From: Jiulongibacter sp024742395
Lineage (GTDB): Bacteria > Bacteroidota > Bacteroidia > Cytophagales > Spirosomataceae
Direction of reading: 5' to 3'
Assembly: GCA_965249455.1 (NCBI GenBank)
Contig: OZ252236.1
Span: 2,170,001 to 2,234,000, forward strand
Length of the DNA stretch: 64,000 bases
Shown here: positions 45,008 through 54,481 of the stretch, one piece after another
Numbering within the stretch: position 1 is the stretch's first letter
Layout of the letters: every line of letters starts with the position of its first letter
The notes under the pieces: model-generated
Databases searched by the model: none
What the model was told of the DNA's origin: nothing
The model's input: the letters and a program-made list of their open reading frames with translations, nothing else
Program-made: the position numbers and the translations under genes

Positions 45008-45303
45008 TTAAGCTATATGTGTCATCTCATCAAGTGTAAACTCTTCAATGCAGCCTTCAGTAGCCTTTCTGTAAGCAGCTATATGAGCACTTTCTACATG
45101 TGCCAGCCATAACTCGCGGCTGCTCCAGTTTTCATAAAACATAAAGAAGTTTGGGTTCTCGTTGTCCTGGTGCAAATCATAATTAATGCACCCTTCTTCT
45201 GCTCGCGTAGGGGCAATTAGTTTAATCATTTCGGCCTTTACCAGTTCTCGTTTTTCTTCTTTTACCAGACTTCTGGCTACTACTGTTAATTTTGAAGACT
45301 CAT
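45008..45303 (-). pseudogene. ABM-type monooxygenase, N-terminal frame broken by one missing A
   Basis: A 73-residue frame (45008-45229) encodes an antibiotic-biosynthesis-monooxygenase/quinol-monooxygenase fold (APTRAEEGCINYDLHQ, NFFMFYENWSSRELWLAHV). Its frame continues upstream as LTVVARSLVKEEKRELVKAE, the standard ABM N-terminus, but without an in-frame start. The ATG at 45301-45303 is in another frame, and an A4 run (minus strand, 45290-45293) read as A5 would join it, giving a 98-residue protein. So either a one-base deletion or a read error. It is last in an operon of LLM, SDR and MDR oxidoreductases. Confidence 0.75.
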
Positions 45304-45320
45304 TATTTTGATTGAATTGT

Positions 45321-46334
45321 TTAATACTCTATCACAGTTTTACCAATGGTTTTTCCAGACTCTTGCATCTCATGTGCCTTTTTTAGGTTCTCTACCGTAA
45401 AACCTTTCAGCGTAGTGGTCAGCGTTGTTTTTAGCGTCCCATTGTCCATTAGGTCTGCAATATGGTTTAAAATTTGGTATTGTCTGTCCATATCTTCTGT
45501 AGAAAACATAGATCGGGTGTACATCAACTCCCAGGAGAAAGTGACACTTTTGGCTTTTAGAATATTCAGATTCAAGGGGACTTTGCTTTCTGTTATGGAC
45601 ACAATATGCCCCTGAGATTTAATAATCTCTGCCATAGTTTCCCAGTAGCCTTGCAAGTCGACAAAGTCAAGGATATAGTTCACTTCTGCATGGCCTATTT
45701 TAGTGAGCTCCTCTTTCAGATTATGGTGATTTACCACATAATCTGCTCCCATATCAAAGCACCATTTTTCAGAGTCAGGCCTGGAGGCCGTGGCTATGAC
45801 AGTGAGACCCGCCACCTTTTTTGCTAATTGAATAGCAATGGAGCCCACGCCGCCAGCTCCAGCCAAAATAAGTATAGACTTTCCTTTATCTGTTTCCTGA
45901 TTGATTTTGATTCTGTCAAAGAGAGATTCATACGCTGTTAGTCCTGTTAAAGGAATAGCGGCTGCCTCTGTATTGCTCAGGCTTTTCGGTTTAAATCCCA
46001 CAATACGTTCATCTACCAGCTGGTACTCGGCATTACTACCACTTCTGGTGAGATCGCCTGCGTAATATACCTGGTCTCCTACATTAAATCTTGTGGTTTT
46101 CTCACCAATGGCCTCTACAATGCCTACAGCATCCCAGCCTATGATTTTCGGCGTTTCCAGTACTTTGTCTTTTGCTGCTGAAGTCCTGATTTTAAAATCT
46201 ACGGGGTTCACAGAAATGGCTGAAATTTTAACCAAAAGGTCGTGTCCGGTGGGATTTGGCTTAGAGGTTTCAAACTCAATAAAACTCTCTTTTTCTGAAA
46301 TGGGTAATGATTTTTTAAATCCTATTGCTTTCAT
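45321..46334 (-). CDS. Zinc-independent MDR alcohol dehydrogenase/quinone reductase
   Basis: 337 residues of the zinc-binding-dehydrogenase-like family. The GroES-like domain carries LVKISAISVNPVDFKIR and KIIGWDAVGIVEAIG; the Rossmann domain has LILAGAGGVGSIAIQLAK. It is probably an NADPH:quinone or enone reductase. It lies 12 bp downstream of the SDR gene, in the same operon. Confidence 0.9.
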   Translation of the reverse strand: MKAIGFKKSLPISEKESFIEFETSKPNPTGHDLLVKISAISVNPVDFKIRTSAAKDKVLETPKIIGWDAVGIVEAIGEKTTRFNVGDQVYYAGDLTRSGSNAEYQLVDERIVGFKPKSLSNTEAAAIPLTGLTAYESLFDRIKINQETDKGKSILILAGAGGVGSIAIQLAKKVAGLTVIATASRPDSEKWCFDMGADYVVNHHNLKEELTKIGHAEVNYILDFVDLQGYWETMAEIIKSQGHIVSITESKVPLNLNILKAKSVTFSWELMYTRSMFSTEDMDRQYQILNHIADLMDNGTLKTTLTTTLKGFTVENLKKAHEMQESGKTIGKTVIEY

Positions 46335-46346
46335 TTTTATTCGTGT

Positions 46347-47153
46347 TTATGCTAAAATTGTTTTTGTTGATAGTATGAGTTGGTCTATTTCTTTTGGGTC
46401 GTATGCCTTCTGGTGTGCCTGGGCAAAATGGCCTCTTGCCGTCCCTTTATCATTGTTAAAATATTTGCCTGTCTGTCCAGAAAATTCCTCTGAAACTGCC
46501 AGATCGTAAATGATATTGGCTCCTTTTTCGGCTGGAGCCCAATGCTGCCCATAGGCTTCTTTTGCCATTTTGGTATTCAGAAGTGAGCCTGGATTCACAG
46601 CAAAAACCTCTATGTCTGATTCTTTTTTTGCCAAATGAAAGCTCCACATAGTAAGGGCAAGTTTGCTTTGAGCATAGGCTTCATTGACAGATAAATATGT
46701 ACTGCCGGCCAGGGCCTTGTAAGATACGGCACTTTGAGCCGCAGAACTTAAATTTATGATTCTTGACTTTTGCCCTTTTTTTAATAAAGGTAGCAGTTCT
46801 TGCGTCAGTAGGTAAGGAGCCAGATAATTGACCGAAAAACGAATGTCGAAGCCGTCCTCAGTTTTACTTTCTGTACTCATGAAGATACCTGCATTATTGA
46901 TGAGAATGTCCAAAGAATCCAACTCTGATTTTATTTGCTCGGCCATTTTGCGAACCTCTTCGAGTTTTGAAAAATCAGCGATAAAACCTGAGATTTTCCT
47001 ATTCCCTGATTGCTCTTTGAGTTCTAAAATTGCCTTTTTAAGTTTCGCGGTATTTCTTCCATGTATAAAAAGGCGATGACCCTCTTTGGCTAATTTTAGT
47101 GCTGTTAGCTTTCCAATACCATCTGTGCTGCCGGTAATTAATATACTTTTCAT
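46347..47153 (-). CDS. Short-chain dehydrogenase/reductase
   Basis: 268 residues with the classical SDR motifs: ITGSTDGIGKLTALKLA (cofactor loop), LINNAGIFMS, INLSSAAQS, and the YAQSK active site (Tyr and Lys). The Arg in HGRNTAKLKKA suggests NADPH use. It starts inside the end of the LLM gene (4-bp overlap). Confidence 0.9.
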   Translation of the reverse strand: MKSILITGSTDGIGKLTALKLAKEGHRLFIHGRNTAKLKKAILELKEQSGNRKISGFIADFSKLEEVRKMAEQIKSELDSLDILINNAGIFMSTESKTEDGFDIRFSVNYLAPYLLTQELLPLLKKGQKSRIINLSSAAQSAVSYKALAGSTYLSVNEAYAQSKLALTMWSFHLAKKESDIEVFAVNPGSLLNTKMAKEAYGQHWAPAEKGANIIYDLAVSEEFSGQTGKYFNNDKGTARGHFAQAHQKAYDPKEIDQLILSTKTILA

Positions 47154-48139
47154 ACTGTTGATACTTTTTCTTTATGAATAATTGGAAGTACTTTTTGTGC
47201 TATTTTTTCTAATGTTTTTTGCATATCAGCCGAGTTAAATCTCAGATTGAGAGCTACATGATTGACACCTATATCTTCCAGTCTTTGAAGGTGGTCTAAC
47301 AAGTAATTCACACCGAGCTCGTAGCCTAAAGGAATCGCCGTAGGTTTGGAGTCGTCGTTGTCGTTTAAAACTACATAGAGTGGTTGCATAAAAGGTTTGC
47401 TATGTGTATGGTAAGAACTTACTTGCTCCCTGTATTTCTCAATTGTAATTCTTTGGTTATAAATGTCTCTGGGATAATTCATCCAGCCATCTCCATGTTC
47501 TGCTATCCACTCTTGTGATTGACGACTATGACCCGTGATTAATAGGGGTATTTTCTGAGATACAGGTTTGGGCAAAAGGTCAATATGGCCTGATAAACTA
47601 CCGTAGTTTTGTGTTTCCAAAGTAGGGAAATGTTCTTGTGTTTTTCTGATGTAGGCAAAAGACTCTCTGAAGAGTTCAGCCCGGTTTTCATATTTAATTC
47701 CCATCGCAGGATATTCTTCAAAACGATCACCGGAGGCCACTCCTAAAATAAGTCTTCCCTCAGAAAGCTGGTCAATGCTAGCTGCGGCCTTAGCCACATG
47801 AACCGGGTGATGTAAAGGCAAGGCAATACTGGAAACACCAAGGGCAATAGTGGATGTTTTTGCTGCCAGAAAACCCAGATACGTGAAAGGGTCATAGGTT
47901 TGGCCTGCATCGCCAAAAGACGGTACATTAAAAGGGACATCTCTTATCCATAGGGCTTTAAAACCTAAATCTTCAATGAATTGAACTTTCTCCAGATGGT
48001 TTTTCATGGTAGGTACCGGGCCATTGGAGTAATTCTCAATGGGAATCACCAGACCTACACTAAGCTGACCGGTTTTAAATACCGAATTGAATCCTCTACT
48101 AATGTTTTCAAATGTTGCTTGACTAAAATGTACAGACAT
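47150..48139 (-). CDS. LLM-class flavin-dependent oxidoreductase
   Basis: 329 residues, luciferase-like TIM barrel (FIEDLGFKALWIRDVP, PLHHPVHVAKAAASIDQLSE, GRLILGVASGDR). Uses reduced FMN or F420-like flavin; in this family often oxidises alkanes or sulfonates. It heads an operon with SDR, MDR and ABM genes, which looks like detoxification or degradation of a small aromatic or carbonyl compound. The divergent AraC gene is its probable regulator. Confidence 0.9.
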   Translation of the reverse strand: MSVHFSQATFENISRGFNSVFKTGQLSVGLVIPIENYSNGPVPTMKNHLEKVQFIEDLGFKALWIRDVPFNVPSFGDAGQTYDPFTYLGFLAAKTSTIALGVSSIALPLHHPVHVAKAAASIDQLSEGRLILGVASGDRFEEYPAMGIKYENRAELFRESFAYIRKTQEHFPTLETQNYGSLSGHIDLLPKPVSQKIPLLITGHSRQSQEWIAEHGDGWMNYPRDIYNQRITIEKYREQVSSYHTHSKPFMQPLYVVLNDNDDSKPTAIPLGYELGVNYLLDHLQRLEDIGVNHVALNLRFNSADMQKTLEKIAQKVLPIIHKEKVSTV

Positions 48140-48164
48140 GAATGGGGTCTTTTTAATTTCAATA

Positions 48165-48172
48165 CAAAAGTA
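48165..48172 (-). promoter_or_regulatory. -7 promoter box of the LLM operon
   Basis: TACTTTTG (TAnnTTTG) on the minus strand, 25 nt before the LLM start. No clear -33 TTG, consistent with AraC-type activation. Confidence 0.45.
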
Positions 48173-48307
48173 GTCTGCTTAATCTGTTGAAATATGGTAT
48201 CAGAAAAGGTGATTGATGTAATAATGTTGGTTTTGTTTAGGTGTTGTTGTTGAAATACAACTTTGTAGCCATAATTTAGCCATATTATTTAAGTTAAAAG
48301 TTAATTC

Positions 48308-49171
48308 ATGTATATAGAGCAAGTATTTAGACCTTTTGAGATACATATTCAAGAGTTAGATCATTGGGAGAAAAGACCTCATCAGCATAATTTCTTTGAG
48401 CTCGTTTACATAGATAAAGGAAAGGGTATGCAGTGCATAAACTCTATGGAGTTTCAATACGTGGCCGGGAATATCTTTTTGCTGCCACCGCTGGATTGTC
48501 ATTCTTTTAAAATAAAAGAAAGGACCACCTTCTACTTTATTCGTTTTACGGATGTTTATTTTACTCGTGAGGCACTGAATAGCCGATACGACGAGTGGTT
48601 TAAAAAATTATCTTATGTACTCTCTAATTATAACAAGGTAACAGGTGATATTATTAAAAATCAATCGAGATTAGAAAGGGAGTTACTCGTGAATATGATC
48701 AAACAAATGCATCATGAGTATCTTTCAAAAGATGAGTATTCTGAGACCATTATTGAAAGTCTCATGGTTAGCATATTAAATTTTCTGGCCAGAAATATAG
48801 AGAAAGGGTATGTAGGCGACAGCCAACACAAGGATTATAAGTTTGGTGAAATGATACGTTACATTCAGCTGAATATTTACGATAAAGAGAAAATTACTCT
48901 CGAGCACCTGGCGAATGAATTCAATGTTTCACCAACCTATTTCAGCGAATATTTTAAGAAGCATTCTGAGTATTCTTTTCAGGAATATATCATGAAATCA
49001 AAGTTGAAACTGGCGGAAAACTACTTTAAGCACAGCGAGTTCTCGGTTAAGGAAATAGCGTACAAGTTAGGGTTTACCGACTCAAGCCATCTGTCAAAAA
49101 CCTTCAAGAAGAATTACGGACTCACGATTCAGGAATTTAAAAAAGGCGATATGCAGGTGTGTGCAGGGTAG
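48308..49171 (+). CDS. AraC-family transcriptional regulator
   Basis: 287 residues. A cupin-like sensor (HQHNFFELVYIDKGKGMQCI) is followed by the two-HTH domain (ITLEHLANEFNVSPTYFSEY, VKEIAYKLGFTDSSHLSKTF). It is divergent from the LLM/SDR/MDR/ABM operon 168 bp away, so a local activator is likely. Confidence 0.92.
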   Translation: MYIEQVFRPFEIHIQELDHWEKRPHQHNFFELVYIDKGKGMQCINSMEFQYVAGNIFLLPPLDCHSFKIKERTTFYFIRFTDVYFTREALNSRYDEWFKKLSYVLSNYNKVTGDIIKNQSRLERELLVNMIKQMHHEYLSKDEYSETIIESLMVSILNFLARNIEKGYVGDSQHKDYKFGEMIRYIQLNIYDKEKITLEHLANEFNVSPTYFSEYFKKHSEYSFQEYIMKSKLKLAENYFKHSEFSVKEIAYKLGFTDSSHLSKTFKKNYGLTIQEFKKGDMQVCAG

Positions 49172-49175
49172 GGCA

Positions 49176-50051
49176 TTACAGAAGATACTTTTCAGCAAAC
49201 TTACCGGGAGCCACACCACATTTTTTTGAGAATAAGCGGGTAAAATAAGCAGGGTCATCATAACCTAATAGTTCTGCTACTTCTTTCACAGTTTTTTCCT
49301 GTCTTACCAAAATCCGTTTTGCTTCTAATAGAATTCTATCGTGAATTAAGTCTGTGGTGGTCTTACCAATGGTTGCCATAACAATTTTATTCAGATGTTT
49401 TGTGGAAACAGCCAGCATGGAGGCGTATTCTGAGGCTTTTTTTATTGTAATGTAATGTAGATCTATCAAGGTCTCCAGTTTCCTGTATGTTGCCGGCATT
49501 TTTGAAACAGACAGCTCGGTAATGTTAACTGAGCCAAGGATTTCTCTGGCTAATTCTAAATAAAGTAAATCAATCAACCCAGCTACTTTTTGTCGTCTAT
49601 AGGGATGATTTTCCTTGTATTCTCTGAAGATGTTCTGCATATAATATTCAGGATACTTTAGCCCGGGCTTTATCGGTATTAAAGCAGGTTTTTGGACTGA
49701 AAAGAACATTGGGTACTCGCCCAGTTGCTGAATGGGATGGTACATTTGATAAAACTCAGCAGAGTGAAAAAAAATGTAGCCCTCAGGACTTTCGGTAAAT
49801 TCCCAATGGTGAGTCTGTCCGGGTTGCATACAAAAAAGAGCTCCGGGTTCTATGCTGTACTCTCTGAAGTCTACCTCATGTTTTCCGCGGCCTTTGGTGA
49901 AGTATACCACCAAATAAAAATCATGTTTATGAGGAATGGTAATGGCTGTATGAAAACGCTCTAAATGATCAGAAAATGTATTGGCATAGAATTCTGTTTC
50001 TTCTAGCTGCTTGTCAAATTGAGTTAGGTTAAGTATGGGGTATAGGCTCAT
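49176..50051 (-). CDS. AraC-family transcriptional regulator
   Basis: 291 residues: cupin N-domain (HDFYLVVYFTKGRGKHEVDF, MQPGQTHHWEFTES) and C-terminal HTHs (KKASEYASMLAVSTKHLNKI, VKEVAELLGYDDPAYFTRLF). Convergent with the AraC at 48308 (4-bp gap). Divergent from the DUF983 gene; target not evident. Confidence 0.92.
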   Translation of the reverse strand: MSLYPILNLTQFDKQLEETEFYANTFSDHLERFHTAITIPHKHDFYLVVYFTKGRGKHEVDFREYSIEPGALFCMQPGQTHHWEFTESPEGYIFFHSAEFYQMYHPIQQLGEYPMFFSVQKPALIPIKPGLKYPEYYMQNIFREYKENHPYRRQKVAGLIDLLYLELAREILGSVNITELSVSKMPATYRKLETLIDLHYITIKKASEYASMLAVSTKHLNKIVMATIGKTTTDLIHDRILLEAKRILVRQEKTVKEVAELLGYDDPAYFTRLFSKKCGVAPGKFAEKYLL

Positions 50052-50120
50052 GCTTAAATTTGAATAGAAAGCGTGATTTGTCCAAGAGAAGGCGTGATAA
50101 ATAGTGGCATAATAGGACTT

Positions 50121-50537
50121 ATGAACAGAACTTTGTTCAAAAAAAACATGAGTCGTCTGTTCGCACTAATATCAGGTAAATGCCCCAATTGTGAAATGGG
50201 GAGAATCTATCAGAAGAGCCATTTCTTTTCATTCTCAAAAATGGAAGAGCATTGTGCTCATTGTGATTTTAAATATGAAAAAGAACCAGGTTACTTTATT
50301 GGGGCCATGTACTTTAGCTATGGCCTGGTAGTGGCTGAGCTCGCTTTTACTCTTGCATTTTCACAATTCTTCTTTGAAGAAGCTTTTGATATGCGAATTC
50401 TTTTAATCATGCTTGGCCAAATTCTTTTATTAGCTCCTTTTAATTACCGGATGTCGAGAGTTCTCTGGCTGTACATTTTTAACAAAAGGCGTAAACGTGA
50501 AGTGAGTTCACAAGTAGAGGAGAATTATTTCTCATAA
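50121..50537 (+). CDS. DUF983 family membrane protein
   Basis: About 138 residues from the ATG at 50121; the frame from 50073 adds an unlikely N-terminus, and ATG 50148 is a further option. It has two zinc-finger-like CxxC pairs (GKCPNCEMGRIY, EEHCAHCDFKYEKEPGYF) followed by two transmembrane segments, the DUF983 layout. Role unknown. Confidence 0.82.
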   Translation: MNRTLFKKNMSRLFALISGKCPNCEMGRIYQKSHFFSFSKMEEHCAHCDFKYEKEPGYFIGAMYFSYGLVVAELAFTLAFSQFFFEEAFDMRILLIMLGQILLLAPFNYRMSRVLWLYIFNKRRKREVSSQVEENYFS

Positions 50538-50598
50538 GTTGTGGGATAATGCCTCATTTTCGAACTCATACAGTTAAAATTGCATTATCTTCTCATTC

Positions 50599-50907
50599 AT
50601 GAAAAAGAAAATGACATCATCTCGTCTTGGTTGGTTACGAATTATTGGGTTTCTTGAAGGCTGCTCCTTCTTGTTATTCGCCATAACAATGCCCTTGAAA
50701 TATATCTATGAAATGCCAAAGCCAAACCTCTATGTGGGCATGGCCCATGGATGGCTTTTTATTGCCTATATTACCCTGGTTTTACTGGTAACCGCAAAGT
50801 TGAAATGGGGGGTAAAAAACACCTTCTGGTCTCTGGCTGCTTCTCTCATTCCCTTTGGAACTTTTGTAGCAGACAAGAAAATCTTCTCTAGGTACTCTAA
50901 GGGGTAG
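50599..50907 (+). CDS. DUF3817 family membrane protein
   Basis: 102 residues with three hydrophobic segments (LRIIGFLEGCSFLLFAITMP, HGWLFIAYITLVLLVTAKL, FWSLAASLIPFGTFVADK). The EG...HG and PFGTF motifs match DUF3817, short integral-membrane proteins of unknown function. Follows DUF983 at 61 bp. Confidence 0.82.
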   Translation: MKKKMTSSRLGWLRIIGFLEGCSFLLFAITMPLKYIYEMPKPNLYVGMAHGWLFIAYITLVLLVTAKLKWGVKNTFWSLAASLIPFGTFVADKKIFSRYSKG

Positions 50908-50971
50908 GTTTATCGGTGATAAAGTTAAAAATAATAGGAAGACATGTACATATGCCTTCCTTTCAAAAGTA

Positions 50972-52909
50972 TTAGAAAGTAATTTCAAAAGTGTGGTTTC
51001 CTTTTAATTTGGGAGCTCGATGTTGGAGTACAATTCTTTGTACTAGTTTACCGTCCCATTTAGTTTTAAAGCTCTCGTATTCCATCCCTTCTGTTGAAGG
51101 ATATTCCGCAGAAACCATCCAATCTTTTGGGTCATAATGAATTGCCAAGCTGGCATCTTCATCGGTAAGGATTATTTTTCCAGCCAGACTAATATCTACT
51201 TTAGCTACAGTCATGAAAATTTGTTTTAAAGACTCCATTTTGCTTAACTGATAGTGCTCATGAACACGGATAACTTCTTTGTTTTTATCGAAACTCAGTT
51301 TCCTTTTCCAAGTTTGTACACCTGCATTCAATGGATAACTACTGGCTATATCCATCGAGAATTCAGTCAATGGACCTTTTTTGTTATACCAGGTCTCTTT
51401 CGCGGTAAATTGGCGACCAGCATTTTGTCCTAATCCGTTAACTATTGGTAGGTTATGGTATTCAGATTGTGTAAACCATAATGTATAACGTTCTGAAGAG
51501 AAAGTTCTGGCCGTATAATTTCCTCTTCCTGCATCAATTAATAAGGGTTTGCCTTTTCGGTAAACAATAAAATCACCTACGTCGTTATGATTATGGCTTT
51601 CTGCATTATGACCGCCATGTGCTGCCAGTACTATACTGTTATCAAGGGTTCTGCTTAGCATGAGCTGGATGTCTGAAACCCATACATCCTGAACCGGTTG
51701 ATAGTTAGAAGTCTTTTTGCTGATTTCTTCAAATGAAAGGAGATTTTGTATTTTTCTTACCTGATGGTGGGTAGCCACTTCTACCGTAGGGTTTAAATAA
51801 TCATTCTCATACAATTCTTTGAAAACATAAGTACCAAATTCCTCTAATTTAGGATCCTTAATGGCTTTGCCAAAGCGGTATAGCACCAATCCATCAGCCT
51901 TTACTTTGGGGTCTGCATCTGCAAAATTGGTGAAGTAGTTTCCGGCAATATGTGTTTTATAGACATATGAAGCCATTTTCTCAATAAGCGGAAAGTCATA
52001 AACATTTGGGGCAGAGGGTGCGGCCTTATAGAATATATCGAGACAATCAAAAACGCAGGCACCAGCAGCAAACCAGTAGCTTGGCCCTTCATCACAACCA
52101 CCATCTTCTCCAAGGCTGTTTAAGTATGCATCCATTCCGAAAAGGGCTTCGAAAGACATTTTAGCTCTTCTTTTTTCGTCCTTTTCTAAAAGAAGAGCCG
52201 CAGTCATATAATTTGACATTATCCAGGGATTCCAGTTGTTTACTTCTCGGGTTCGACTCATGTAACCATAGTCTTGAGAATTGTTTAGCATGGGTTCAAA
52301 TACTCGTTTGTTGGTTTCTACATAAATTCGCTTTCTGATCAAAGGATTTATTTCGTCTAGTTTGCTACCCGTAAAATAGTCAGTAAGTGCCAGGCAAGCG
52401 GCAGTTTCTGCAGCAAAAAGTTCAACGTAAGGGTTTTCAACATCTGGTAGCCCGGTGCTTCTTATATGAGCGGGTACTCCCCAATAACTTTCTTCACTAA
52501 TGGTCCAGACTCCATTCATAATTTGCTCTGTAAATCGACCTTTGCCTTCCATGCTTTCAGCCAAAACAAGAGTCATTAAGGCTCGACGTTTTTCAAAATG
52601 AATATTACTATGACGTAGCCGATCTCCTGACCTTACAAAGTCGAGCATTATACTTGCAGGTATTCCGGTAAACTCATAATCAGCCAGCTTTTCTGCGGCT
52701 TTAATATGAATATCTATCAATTTTTTTGGTAGTTTTTGCTGCCATTCTTCCGGCTTCAATGGAAAGGGCCTCCAATTCTCCACCGGAATCAATGCCGATT
52801 CTACTTTTGATAGAGGTAGGGTTTTAGATAAGAGATCTCTTTGAGTAAGTTGACCATAAACTGAAATCTGAATACAGAACAAGGCCAAGAGGAAAGTTCT
52901 TTTTTTCAT
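50972..52909 (-). CDS. Heparinase II/III-like polysaccharide lyase (PUL, last gene)
   Basis: About 645 residues from the Met at 52909, which begins a signal peptide (to VYGQ). The N-terminal alpha/alpha toroid contains VNNWNPWIMSNYMTAALLLE and EDGGCDEGPSYWFAAG; the C-terminal beta-sandwich has HNHNDVGDFIVYRKGKPLLI. This is the heparinase II/III family (PL21-like by feel). Such lyases cut uronic-acid-containing polymers by beta-elimination, with His/Tyr residues of the toroid as catalysts. It is coupled to the BNR gene. Confidence 0.88.
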   Translation of the reverse strand: MKKRTFLLALFCIQISVYGQLTQRDLLSKTLPLSKVESALIPVENWRPFPLKPEEWQQKLPKKLIDIHIKAAEKLADYEFTGIPASIMLDFVRSGDRLRHSNIHFEKRRALMTLVLAESMEGKGRFTEQIMNGVWTISEESYWGVPAHIRSTGLPDVENPYVELFAAETAACLALTDYFTGSKLDEINPLIRKRIYVETNKRVFEPMLNNSQDYGYMSRTREVNNWNPWIMSNYMTAALLLEKDEKRRAKMSFEALFGMDAYLNSLGEDGGCDEGPSYWFAAGACVFDCLDIFYKAAPSAPNVYDFPLIEKMASYVYKTHIAGNYFTNFADADPKVKADGLVLYRFGKAIKDPKLEEFGTYVFKELYENDYLNPTVEVATHHQVRKIQNLLSFEEISKKTSNYQPVQDVWVSDIQLMLSRTLDNSIVLAAHGGHNAESHNHNDVGDFIVYRKGKPLLIDAGRGNYTARTFSSERYTLWFTQSEYHNLPIVNGLGQNAGRQFTAKETWYNKKGPLTEFSMDIASSYPLNAGVQTWKRKLSFDKNKEVIRVHEHYQLSKMESLKQIFMTVAKVDISLAGKIILTDEDASLAIHYDPKDWMVSAEYPSTEGMEYESFKTKWDGKLVQRIVLQHRAPKLKGNHTFEITF

Positions 52910-52941
52910 TATTGACAGGGTTGAAGAGTACATATATTATT

Positions 52942-54447
52942 TCAATTTGAAAGTGGCTTAACCTTATAAAACATGCCATCGAATTGTTTTGGAAGCTCAA
53001 AGACCCGGCCAAGGTGGTCAGAGAAATAGAGATGGGAAATTGAGGTTTGTCTTGGATGACCATCGGCCCAAAAGGCAATGAAGTCCGGGTGAGAATGAAG
53101 CGGTTTTCTTGGGTAGGAATGATTATAGTTGCTGTTTACAGTCAAAATTCCCGATTTAACCCATGCACCATTTGCATCTTTTAATTCCCATGTTTCTATT
53201 TCACCACCATTATTATATTCAAAAGGAGTATTCCCGGTTGGTGCAATTATCCTAAAATTATTATTTGTATAGTAAAGCGAACCGTAATCATAATTATGGT
53301 CAACTTCTGTAACCTTTTTTTCTATCCATTCCTTGCCATTAAAATAAATGGTTTTAAATAGATGCGGGCCATTTTGCGAACCCGGATTTGGCCCTTTAGA
53401 GGTGATATATGAAATCATAGGTTTGGCTAAGTTATCAAATGCTATATCATTTATGTAAACCAGTTCATTATGGCTTTGTGCATTAAGTATCAGTGCTTTG
53501 TTATTGATTAAAGAAAGAGGGAGGTCTACTGTCTTTTGATTTGCATTTTGCCAGGTTTTACCAAAATCCGTAGTTTCTAAATAATAAATGTTGGTTCGGT
53601 AGTCTAAGCCAGCCCCAGTTTCTCTATCCGGATGGTAATTGAAAGCAGAAACTATTTTGGTTCGGCCATCCTTAAGTTTTGTAATTCCGCTTGATTGGTA
53701 ATGACCTTCCTCTATTTGTCCAAGGTCTCTTACTTCTGACCATTCCATGCCATCCTTGCTTGTAATGAAGCCAATAGTTCGCCGTGGTTTAGTATTTCCG
53801 TATTTCAAAACACCTCTTTCATAATGAGTCATCAATCCGAAAAATCCTTGATTTTCAATATGGTAGATTTGTAAGTAGGAGAAATTGTTAAAAGGAACCC
53901 GCTGGCCATCCTTGATGTATGAGGCCTCTATTTTCGTAAATTCTTCAATAGAATAGGGGGAGGCACTTCTATGAATATAAGAAGGTCTCTCTACTCCGTG
54001 AGAAGTAGAGAAAAGCCAGATGTAGCCATCACTGTCTATGCTTAAAACCGGGTTGTCATGTGCGTCTTCTGTTTGTTTATTCAGTACAATGGTAGGCTGA
54101 CTCACTTTATGGGTATTATGGTCATAATAAGCCACTTCATGCAACAAAGATGGCTTTGGGTCTTTTGAGGCACCTCCGAAGCAAAAGAAAGTTTTATTTA
54201 CCTCTTTAGCATAAACAGAAAAAGGGTAGTGGTTTGCAGGGTATGTGCTTAAGCCGCCGCTGTACTTATGAACATACTTATCATTGGTTTTGCCAATTGA
54301 ATACCAAATACCTCTAAAACCATCATCTTTTTGGTTTAGGGTAAGTGTTTGCTGGGCGAAGGTTATTCCTGTTGTCCAGAATACGAATAATAGTACGATA
54401 GATAAAAGTCTTATGTGTTTTTCTAAAGTAAGTCTTTGTTTTTTCAT
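52942..54447 (-). CDS. BNR-4 propeller protein, possible polysaccharide lyase
   Basis: About 501 residues from the Met at 54447 (signal peptide to TFAQQ). It starts DDGFRGIWYSIGKTNDKYVH and carries BNR-4-type blades (EDAHDNPVLSIDSDGYIWLF, SSGITKLKDGRTKIVSAFNY). BNR-4 proteins form a seven-bladed propeller; some (PL24/PL25-like) are ulvan lyases, others are not enzymatic. The position between two heparinase-like genes supports a lyase or accessory role on the same glycan. Confidence 0.83.
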   Translation of the reverse strand: MKKQRLTLEKHIRLLSIVLLFVFWTTGITFAQQTLTLNQKDDGFRGIWYSIGKTNDKYVHKYSGGLSTYPANHYPFSVYAKEVNKTFFCFGGASKDPKPSLLHEVAYYDHNTHKVSQPTIVLNKQTEDAHDNPVLSIDSDGYIWLFSTSHGVERPSYIHRSASPYSIEEFTKIEASYIKDGQRVPFNNFSYLQIYHIENQGFFGLMTHYERGVLKYGNTKPRRTIGFITSKDGMEWSEVRDLGQIEEGHYQSSGITKLKDGRTKIVSAFNYHPDRETGAGLDYRTNIYYLETTDFGKTWQNANQKTVDLPLSLINNKALILNAQSHNELVYINDIAFDNLAKPMISYITSKGPNPGSQNGPHLFKTIYFNGKEWIEKKVTEVDHNYDYGSLYYTNNNFRIIAPTGNTPFEYNNGGEIETWELKDANGAWVKSGILTVNSNYNHSYPRKPLHSHPDFIAFWADGHPRQTSISHLYFSDHLGRVFELPKQFDGMFYKVKPLSN

Positions 54448-54481
54448 GCCTTTGATTTGCTCGGAGTCCATTTTTTAATCA

